64,000 bases of DNA from Acidobacteriota bacterium (GTDB lineage: Bacteria; Acidobacteriota; Blastocatellia; Pyrinomonadales; Pyrinomonadaceae), in the NCBI GenBank assembly GCA_018269075.1, contig JAFDVJ010000012.1, positions 249,200 to 313,199 of the forward strand. The letters are read 5' to 3'. Shown here piece by piece: positions 58,512-64,000 of this stretch (position 1 is the stretch's first letter; the number at the start of each line of letters is the position of its first letter). Position numbers and translations under genes: made by a program. The notes beneath the pieces were generated by a model. That model did not search any database, was not told where the DNA came from, and saw nothing but the letters and a program-made list of their open reading frames with translations.

Positions 58512-58916
58512 CTACATCTTGAAGGTGTCGGTGTAGTCCTTCATCAGCTTTTGAACTTTCTGCATTCCGTCGCCGTCGTTGGCGATTTCCGAAGCGTGCT
58601 TGGTCACCGTGTCGCTCAGCAGCTTGGCGTTGTTGGTCGCGCTGTCGACGAGCTTTTTCTGCATATCTTCGCTGACCTGAAAGCCGCGCGCGTTCTTGAA
58701 GGCGTCGAATTTTTCCTTGAGCGAGGCCTTTTTGGCGTCGAAGGCCTTCTGCGCTTCGTCGACGCCCTGCGAATTCGGGCTCGCGTCGAGCTTGCCGACC
58801 ATTTCCTTGGTCGTCGAATCGAGCTCGGTGATAAACGCCTGAACTTCGGCGTTCTTACTGCAGCCGGTCAGCCCCAAACAAAACACCAACAACAAAAATA
58901 CGGTAATTTTTTTCAT
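58512..58916 (-). CDS. Small helical lipoprotein (paralogue of the one at 59204)
   Basis: 134 residues. Signal peptide with lipobox LTGC (ITVFLLLVFCLGLTGCSKN) implies lipid attachment at the cysteine. The mature part is helical (VQAFITELDSTTKEMVGKLD, EAQKAFDAKKASLKEKFDAF). GGAG precedes the ATG by about 15 bp. It shares design and sequence with the next upstream gene (NAEVQAFITELDS versus AQANAFLKEYASV; F-Q-V/L-S-E/A; the closing LMKDYTDTFK versus LVLELANVFK), so they arose by duplication. Function unknown. Confidence 0.8.
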   Translation of the reverse strand: MKKITVFLLLVFCLGLTGCSKNAEVQAFITELDSTTKEMVGKLDASPNSQGVDEAQKAFDAKKASLKEKFDAFKNARGFQVSEDMQKKLVDSATNNAKLLSDTVTKHASEIANDGDGMQKVQKLMKDYTDTFKM

Positions 58917-59146
58917 AATTTTCTTAATTTAGTCTCCTTTTTTTTGTAAATCGAACGACCCGGTCATTCGACAAGCCTTTCAATTTTGAGATTGAACGGA
59001 TGCCGGGGACAAGTCTTGCAGCTTTTCGCGGAACATTTTCGGAAAACGCGGGCCAAGCTGAAAATTTCCGCGTCCATTATTATTTCTCAATCAGATCTTT
59101 TGTGAACGAAAAGACGCAAAGATTATAAAGCCTCGCGCGGCAAAAG

Positions 59147-59178
59147 AAAAAGCGGCCGACGCCGTTCGGCCGCTTTTT
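59147..59178. terminator. Bidirectional intrinsic terminator
   Basis: AGCGGCCGA stem with its complement, AAAA on one side and TTTTT on the other; it ends the lipoprotein gene at 59204. Confidence 0.85.
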
Positions 59179-59203
59179 GCGCGATTTCGCGACGATTTCC
59201 GGG

Positions 59204-59587
59204 TTATTGTTTGAAGACGTTGGCCAGTTCGAGGACCAGCGCCTGGACTTTCGCCTCGCTGTTCGGGTTCGCCTTGATGGCCTTGTTGGCGGCCTCGCTG
59301 AGCTCGACCATATTCTGCTGCGGCTCGGCGTTGATGCGTTTTTTCGTTTCGGCCGAAAGCTGAAACGGCATCGCGTATTTGACGGCCTGCCATTTCGCGT
59401 TGAGGGCGGCCTTGCGCGATTCGTAGACGGCGCGCGCCTCGTCCGGCTGGCCGGCCTCGAGTTTGGCGCCGACGTCGGCGGTGACCGAGGCGTATTCCTT
59501 CAAAAAGGCGTTGGCCTGCGCGTCGCGGCTGCAGCCGGTCAGGCCGACCGACCAGAACAACAATAAAATCAGAGACAGTTTTTTCAT
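59204..59587 (-). CDS. Small helical lipoprotein (paralogue of the one at 58512)
   Basis: 127 residues. Lipobox VGLTGCSRD; helical mature part (AFLKEYASVTADVGAKLEAG, ARAVYESRKAALNAKWQAVK, MVELSEAANKAIKANPNSEA). It has its own terminator and is separated from its paralogue by about 290 bp without a gene, so each copy is probably transcribed separately. No domain of known function; perhaps an envelope-stress or spacer lipoprotein, which is speculative. Confidence 0.8.
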   Translation of the reverse strand: MKKLSLILLLFWSVGLTGCSRDAQANAFLKEYASVTADVGAKLEAGQPDEARAVYESRKAALNAKWQAVKYAMPFQLSAETKKRINAEPQQNMVELSEAANKAIKANPNSEAKVQALVLELANVFKQ

Positions 59588-59709
59588 TTGATTTCCGGCG
59601 GCCCCGCATAAAAAATTTAAAATGCGCCGCCGGTAAACATTTCGGCAGAAATTCGGAAATGATTATGGAATATTCGAAAGAATTCGAAAAACCGGTCGAC
59701 GAGGAATGA

Positions 59710-59832
59710 GTGGAGAGTGGAGAGTGGAGAGTGGAGAGTAAAAGGTAAAAGGTAAAAGGTAAAAGGTAAAAGGTAAAACTTAAAAAACAAGACCTCAAAC
59801 TCTCCACTCTCCACTCTCCACTCTCCACTCAT
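59710..59832. repeat. Composite GAGAGTG + AAAAGGT element
   Basis: GAGAGTG units, six AAAAGGT units, core AAAACTTAAAAAACAAGACC, then CTCTCCA units. Same order and core as 21866-21980. Confidence 0.92.
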
Positions 59833-59903
59833 TCCTGGCGCACTTCGAGCGGGGCGCGAACCATTGCCGCGCCGGGCGATCGATTTCGAAGAGAAAATCG
59901 GAT

Positions 59904-60431
59904 TTAGTCGACGACCATCATCCAGCCGTTGACGTAGTCGTTATTGTCGAGCGTCTGCGGGCCGCGGTTGATCACGCAGTAGCCGACCGCGTAGGTGCCG
60001 GGCGGCAGCGTGCCGCTCGCGCTGACCGCGAACGGGCGGCGGAGCGCGTCGACGTCGGCGATCAGATGCGCGTCGTTTTCGAAAGCCGTCGGCGTCGAAC
60101 CGCCGCTCGGGATGTAGCAGAGCCCGACCGCAACACGGGCCGTGCCCTTGCGCGTGCCGAAAACCGCCGAGCCGAAGCCGACGATTTTCTGGCCCGCTTC
60201 GACGCGGATCGTCCGGTACGGCCCGAACGGCTGCCAGACCTCGCCCGAAACGGCGATCTCGTCGCCGCCCTCGCCGGAAAAATCGACGAGCCGCGGAAAA
60301 TCCTTTTCGCTGATCCGGTTGACTGATTGCCTGTCCGGTCGGCAGCCGTTTTCGGTCTGCGCTCCCGTGACGACGAAAAAAAGAACGAACGCGAGCGCGA
60401 GCCCGCCGGTGAAGAATAATTTGCTTTTCAT
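59904..60431 (-). CDS. Secreted hypothetical protein
   Basis: 175 residues with a signal peptide (GGLALAFVLFFVVTGAQ). The mature part is strand-rich (IAVSGEVWQPFGPYRTIRVE, VAVGLCYIPSGGSTPTAFEN, GTYAVGYCVINRGPQTLDNN) and looks like a compact beta-sandwich with two to three cysteines. I do not recognise a family. GGAG lies 6-9 bp before the ATG. It lies among other secreted and surface genes. Confidence 0.72.
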   Translation of the reverse strand: MKSKLFFTGGLALAFVLFFVVTGAQTENGCRPDRQSVNRISEKDFPRLVDFSGEGGDEIAVSGEVWQPFGPYRTIRVEAGQKIVGFGSAVFGTRKGTARVAVGLCYIPSGGSTPTAFENDAHLIADVDALRRPFAVSASGTLPPGTYAVGYCVINRGPQTLDNNDYVNGWMMVVD

Positions 60432-60798
60432 TTGCGTCTCCTTTTGAGGTATTGAGGTATCAGAGCAATCGCGATTATCGATTATGAAAGCTCAGGCAAA
60501 TTCTTATTTTCAAACACTATAGCGCAGGCCGGCCGGGAAGTAAAATGAATCCCGGGCCTAAAGTCTTAAGCCAAGGGCTCTTGCAAAGTCCCGAAACGTA
60601 ACCGGATCAGGAAATTAAAGGCTTGAAATCTATCAGTTATGATCTATCATCTTTAATCTATTCCGAAGGTTCGGCCGGTCCTGCTTCGGAATAGATGATA
60701 GATCATAGATCATAACTGATAGATAAATACCCAATCTCGCGACTTTGCAAAGGCCCTGGTCTTAAGCCGCTGATTCGATCGACCGAAACTCGGATAAA
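60432..60798. repeat. Gene-free gap with inverted ATCTATC heptamer arrays
   Basis: ATCTATC/ATCTTTA-type units (60625-60662) and ATGATAG units (60690-60728) around ATTCCGAAGG...CTTCGGAAT. AAGTCGCGAG-like and GACTTTGCAA motifs flank it (GGGCTCTTGCAAAGTC at 60568 and GACTTTGCAAAGGCCC at 60741, an outer inverted pair). Confidence 0.82.
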
Positions 60799-60843
60799 TT
60801 AAAACGGCCGCGCGTTCGTCAATCGACAGAACGCACAGCCGTT
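60799..60843 (-). terminator. Probable terminator hairpin
   Basis: AAACGGC/GCCGTTT and GCGTTC/GAACGC pairs; TTTT follows on the minus strand. It lies downstream of the gene ending at 60895. Confidence 0.55.
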
Positions 60844-60894
60844 TATTGTTTCGCCGGACGGCGATTCGGATCAGGTTAGAAATTAAAATTCGGC

Positions 60895-61434
60895 TCAGTT
60901 TTCCCAGCCGGCCTGGAAGACGACGTCGCTGACATTGTCGAGCACCGAGATGACCTGGCTTTCCTGCGGGAAGCCGAATTTCTTGCTCCGCACGGTGATC
61001 GTGTAGACCTGTCCGGATTCGACGTCCTCGAACGTGAAGCCGCCGAACGTGTTCGTCCGCGCCGTCCGCGGCGTGAACAGAGTGCCGCCGGTCAGCAGAA
61101 CCGTGATGTTCCGCAGACCCTCGCCGCCGACGCCGAGAATCTTGCCGCTGATGTTGACGCCGGCCGCGGTCGGCGCAAACGGGTTCGGCGCCCAGAAACC
61201 GCCGCGGGTCGTGTAGCTGCCGCCGGTCGAGAAGGTTCCGGCGGCCGATTGGCCGGTCGTGCCCTCGACCTTGTAAAGATTATTGACGGCGTCCGTGCTG
61301 GTGCCGCCGCCGTTGGCGACGACCGCCTGATTCAAGGTGTAGCTGCCGCCCGTAGCGACCTGCGCCGATGCGGCGGCCGCGAACAATAAGCCGACGACCA
61401 GCGCGCCGACGAATTTTTCAATGACGTTTCTCAT
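60895..61434 (-). CDS. Secreted protein with carboxypeptidase-regulatory-like (CarboxypepD_reg) C-terminal module
   Basis: 179 residues with a signal peptide (GALVVGLLFAAAASAQ). The first half (GGSYTLNQAVVANGGGTSTD, then YKVEGTTGQSAAG) is a short repeat-like region seen in acidobacterial surface proteins. The second half (PTAAGVNISGKILGVGGEGL...RNITVLLTGG...TFGGFTFEDVESGQVYTI) is a CarboxypepD_reg/SpaA-like beta-sandwich. A related module ends the truncated FG-GAP gene at 62893. AGGGGG precedes the ATG. Confidence 0.8.
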   Translation of the reverse strand: MRNVIEKFVGALVVGLLFAAAASAQVATGGSYTLNQAVVANGGGTSTDAVNNLYKVEGTTGQSAAGTFSTGGSYTTRGGFWAPNPFAPTAAGVNISGKILGVGGEGLRNITVLLTGGTLFTPRTARTNTFGGFTFEDVESGQVYTITVRSKKFGFPQESQVISVLDNVSDVVFQAGWEN

Positions 61435-61605
61435 AATTCCCCCTAGTCTAACACAACTTTTTCGAAAAATGACAAGTTTTTCTTATTGTAGTTCAGATCG
61501 CCGGCAATGAAAAATCTCTCCGCGAAGCGTCGGCATCAAAAGCGATTTTCAGCCGTTCGCGTAAACCTTGAAATTTATAGATCTTCCGGCCGGCGACCCT
61601 GATTA

Positions 61606-62769
61606 TTACAGCTTGACGATCGCGAGCCGCGTTGTGCCGTCGCCGGTCAGCGTGATCGTGTTCGCCACGCTCGTGTTCGTGTTCGCCACCTTGATCTTGA
61701 CCTGCTGGCCGGCGGTCAGCTGGACGACGGCGGTCAGTTGACCGCGGCCGATCGTGCCGGACGTGAGATTGCTGTTCTGCATTCCGACGCCGTACAGAAC
61801 GGTCGTGCCGTTGACGAGCAGCTGCGGGACGACGGTGATGACGCTCGTCGTGTTATGGACGGCCGTCACGGTGATCAGGTAGAAACCCGTCTGGCCGACC
61901 GTGTAGGTCGTTCCGTCCCACGAGCCGAGCGTCGGCGAAGTCATCGTATTTTGAAAATTGACGTCGTCCGGCGTGGCCCCGGCGCCGCCGGTCGAAAGAG
62001 TCTGCAGGGCGTTTTTGGCCGCGATCAGCTCGACCGTCGAGCCGCCGCCGCCGCCCGACGGAACGGCCCACGTATTGTCGCCGCGCAGAAACGTCGTCGA
62101 GTTTCCCGTGCCCGTCGGGCTGACGGTCGCGAGCGTGCCGAGTCCGAGATTCGTCCGCGCGTTCGCGGCGCTCGTCGCGCCGGTGCCGCCGTTGCCGACC
62201 GCGACCGTGCCGGTGACGTTGCCGGCCGTCGTCGCGCTCGTCGCGTTGGTCGCATTGGTCGCGTTCGTTGCGCTCGCCGCGCTGGCCGCGCTCGCGACCG
62301 TGCCGGTCACCTTCGAGCCGGAAACCGAATCGATCTGCGCGTCGGTCACGCAGCCCGTGCAGGCCGCCGAAAGGCTGTCGGCCGAAGCCGCCGAGAGCGT
62401 CCGCAGCGAATAGGGCGCGCTCGTCAGCGGCTGGCGCGGGCTGAGCGTCGTGAACGAGCCTTCGGCCGGTTTTTTGACGGCGATTTCGAGAAAGCGGTCG
62501 GCGCTGCTCGAAAAAGCCGGCGCGCCGAAATCAAGCGGCACGATAAAGACGCCGTTTTCGACCGTCACCGAATTGTTCGTGATGGTCGAGCCGACCTGCG
62601 CGCCGCCCGAGACGGCGTCGTAGAGCTTGAACGTCATCTGGTAAGTGCCGTTCGCGGCCGAAGCGCCGTCGGTCAGCTTTCCCTGATAATTGAAGGCGGT
62701 CGATTGTCCGAAAGCGGTCAGACAAAACGAGAACAGGAGCAGAAAAGCGAAGGTGATGTAGTTATTCAA
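61606..62769 (-). CDS. Secreted fibre-like protein with C-terminal jelly-roll (C1q/TNF-like) domain
   Basis: 387 residues from a TTG at 62769, chosen because GGAGGG lies 8 bp upstream; the ATG at 62793 would precede that site. Signal peptide NYITFAFLLLFSFCLTAFG. The N-terminal module (FNYQGKLTDGASAANGTYQM to LTSAPYSLRTLS) matches that of the S74 protein at 56510. A low-complexity SAASATNATNATNATSATTA stretch and phage-tail-like GNGGTGATSAANARTNLGLG follow, then a ~130-residue beta domain (NFQNTMTSPTLGSWDGTTYT ... GFYLITVTAVHN) resembling C1q/TNF heads. It is probably a trimeric surface fibre. Confidence 0.82.
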   Translation of the reverse strand: MNNYITFAFLLLFSFCLTAFGQSTAFNYQGKLTDGASAANGTYQMTFKLYDAVSGGAQVGSTITNNSVTVENGVFIVPLDFGAPAFSSSADRFLEIAVKKPAEGSFTTLSPRQPLTSAPYSLRTLSAASADSLSAACTGCVTDAQIDSVSGSKVTGTVASAASAASATNATNATNATSATTAGNVTGTVAVGNGGTGATSAANARTNLGLGTLATVSPTGTGNSTTFLRGDNTWAVPSGGGGGSTVELIAAKNALQTLSTGGAGATPDDVNFQNTMTSPTLGSWDGTTYTVGQTGFYLITVTAVHNTTSVITVVPQLLVNGTTVLYGVGMQNSNLTSGTIGRGQLTAVVQLTAGQQVKIKVANTNTSVANTITLTGDGTTRLAIVKL

Positions 62770-62892
62770 TTTAGGACCCTCCAAAAAAATCATCGAACTC
62801 GTCTCGTAAATCCGGATGTTGTTTTTGAAAGCGGCGGAAGCGTCGGGCCGGAGCGGATTCCGCGAATTTATGAGACGGCTTTTGTTATTAAA

Positions 62893-63609
62893 GTGATATT
62901 TGATCGCCCAACGTTTAAAACGCCCGAGGTCAGGATCATCCTGCCGATTTTATACTTATCGGCAGTCCGGCGTCAGACTGTAGGCCCGTCGACACGGATT
63001 CGGGAAAAAATTTTACCGGGCAGCAATTTCGGCTTCAGCGTCGCGATCTCCGGCGAGACGGTCGGCGGCGGCGCGATTTTTGACGATCTCGGAGTGAACA
63101 GCAATCAGGGCTCGGCCTCCGTTTTCACGCGGTCGGGCGCCGTCTGGACGCAGACGCAGAAGCTGACGGCGACGGACGGCGCGATCGGCGACGAGTTCGG
63201 TTACGGCGTCGCGGTTTCCGGCGACAAGATCGTCACCGGCGCGATTTTTTCCGACGTTTCCGTTTCTTCGCCGCTGACCGGCGGCTTCGCCCCGCAGGCG
63301 GTCAATCAGGGCGGAGCCTATTTCTTCATCAATACGCCGATCTCGCCGACCGCCGCCGGCGTCGCGGTTTCCGGGCGCGTTTCGACGGCCGACGGACGCG
63401 GTTTGAGAAACGCGGTCGTCTACCTGACGAAAGCAAACGGCGAAACGATTTCGACGCGCACCACGACGTTCGGCTATTACCGCTTCGACGGTCTCGAGGC
63501 CGGCCAGACCGTGATCGTCGGCGTCAGTTCAAAGCGTTATCAATTCGCGCCGCAGGTGATCGATCTGACCGAGAGCCTGACAAACGTCGACTTTACGGCG
63601 TTGGAATGA
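62893..63609 (+). pseudogene. 5'-truncated FG-GAP / CarboxypepD_reg surface protein remnant
   Basis: From about 62995 the frame encodes one and a half FG-GAP-type repeats (NFGFSVAISGETVGGGAIFD, then DEFGYGVAVSGDKIVTGAIF), followed by a C-terminal module (PTAAGVAVSGRVSTADGRGL ... TFGYYRFDGLEAGQTV) like that of the protein at 60895. No ATG lies in frame ahead of it after the antisense gene; a GTG at 62893 is the only plausible start and gives neither a signal peptide nor a full propeller. I read it as the 3' remnant of a larger gene; expression from the GTG cannot be excluded. Confidence 0.6.
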
Positions 63610-63639
63610 CGGAGTAATGCCTCAGCCAAAAGTTATGGA

Positions 63640-63672
63640 GAGATTGAGTCTTGAGTCTTGAGTCTTGAGTCT
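63640..63672. repeat. GAGTCTT heptamer array
   Basis: TTGAGTCTTGAGTCTTGAG units; no opposite arm before the riboswitch. Confidence 0.85.
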
Positions 63673-63754
63673 TTCCATTCGGCCGAGTGATCGACGAAAA
63701 GCGAGCGAGCAAACGGCCGCGTTTGACTGGGCCCGATTTATAAGCTAATTTTTT

Positions 63755-63851
63755 ATTCGGCAGGGGAGTAGCTTAGCCGCGCCCGAAAAGCGGCCTCGCA
63801 GATGACGACATACTGGCGATCCGTCGATCGCCCGCTTTGCGAGCAGAAGAT
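63755..63851 (+). promoter_or_regulatory. Probable yybP-ykoY (Mn2+) riboswitch aptamer
   Basis: The near-invariant GGGGAGTAGC of yybP-ykoY is at 63763-63772, and the second conserved loop GACGACATACTGGC at 63804-63817 lies in a stem closed by CTCGCA/TGCGAG, with GGCGAT/ATCGCC as an apical stem. Between them a GCCGC/GCGGC hairpin (P2-like) is present, and TTCGGC/GCAGAA can close P1 with one mismatch. Such elements sense Mn2+ upstream of exporters (mntP, TerC-like, GDT1/UPF0016, P-type ATPases). The controlled gene is beyond the window on the plus strand. Confidence 0.7.
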
Positions 63852-63865
63852 TTTTTTGGATTCTG

Positions 63866-63937
63866 AGAGCCAGACTTGCGACCCGAAACGCTTCGTCCTC
63901 GAAGCCGTTTCGCGCGTCGCCGGTTTGGCTCTTTTTT
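63866..63937 (+). terminator. Long terminator hairpin, likely riboswitch expression platform
   Basis: AGAGCCA/TGGCTCT at the base, then GCGAC/GTCGC, CGAAACG/CGTTTCG and CTTCG/CGAAG towards the tip, followed by TTTTTT. It begins 15 bp after the aptamer, consistent with transcriptional control. Confidence 0.7.
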
Positions 63938-64000
63938 AGTTTGGGAAGTTTGGGAAGTTGGGGGAGTTCGGGATTCACGTACGGCGGGCTGTCAGCCGGC
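63938..64000. repeat. GGAAGTTTG array and REP-IV start
   Basis: GGGAAGTTTGGGAAGTTGGG, then GTACGGCGGGCTGTCAGCC as at 40650, running off the window. Confidence 0.8.

Noticed and set aside
63745..63978. 77-residue minus-strand ORF
   Set aside because: It is antisense to the riboswitch and terminator and starts in a GGAAGTTTG repeat.

Overview
The window is GC-rich bacterial chromosome, densely coding on both strands. Its family content (VWFA-related protein of the acidobacterial type, DUF1800, M61 and S9 secreted peptidases, DUF4932, TldD/TldE, carboxypeptidase-regulatory surface proteins) and its very abundant short intergenic repeats suggest an Acidobacteriota member, most likely Blastocatellia/Pyrinomonadaceae. 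That placement is inference from gene content; no rRNA or tRNA gene was found here.

Layout. 1-5.2 kb: the end of an RsbW-like kinase gene, a REP-associated tyrosine transposase (RAYT) between two inverted 143-bp palindromic elements, glutamine-dependent NAD synthetase, and a SIMPL-domain protein. 5.2-10 kb: envelope proteins (beta-propeller, VWFA, OmpA). 10.8-16.9 kb: a two-lipoyl E2 acyltransferase, a VIT1-type transporter, an SRPBCC protein, a small membrane protein and an M61 peptidase. 17-28.7 kb: a DPP-IV-like peptidase, cytochrome P460, TPR and YqhA-type membrane proteins, two AraC regulators around a DUF4932 protein and a serine hydrolase. 28.8-34.7 kb: the TldE/TldD pair, a YCF48-like protein and a class I HMG-CoA reductase. 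34.7-42.8 kb: a second RAYT with its own REP, then a storage-lipid neighbourhood: PhaR, two phasin-like proteins, a GNAT, a wax ester synthase/DGAT, an alpha/beta hydrolase and an acyl-CoA ligase. 43-48 kb: an SDR39U1-type epimerase, SerA and a DUF1800 protein. 48.7-52.5 kb: a Wzz/GumC - ExeA-like ATPase - CpsD exopolysaccharide operon. 52.9-56 kb: a TMEM175-like channel, a DUF1963-like protein and LpdA. 56.5-63.6 kb: secreted or surface proteins, including a peptidase-S74 adhesin, two paralogous lipoproteins and a jelly-roll fibre-like protein. The last 250 bp hold a probable yybP-ykoY manganese riboswitch with a terminator; its gene lies beyond the window.

The most striking feature is the intergenic DNA. 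At least seven unrelated unit sequences (GGATTTC, GAGTCTT, GAGAGTS, AAAAGGT, GGATGGC, ATCTATC, AAAGGTC) form arrays with the same 7-bp period, usually as two arms in opposite orientation around a short core, so each locus can fold into a long hairpin. Several cores are conserved between loci. The arrays and the larger palindromes sit against gene 3' ends, some stop codons lie inside them, and one array has been captured in frame in the linker between the lipoyl domains of the E2 protein. Larger palindromic elements (143 bp, about 131 bp, about 265 bp, 279 bp) and two 21-bp minisatellites add to this. The two RAYT genes beside their own hairpins offer a plausible, untested mobilising machinery for part of it.
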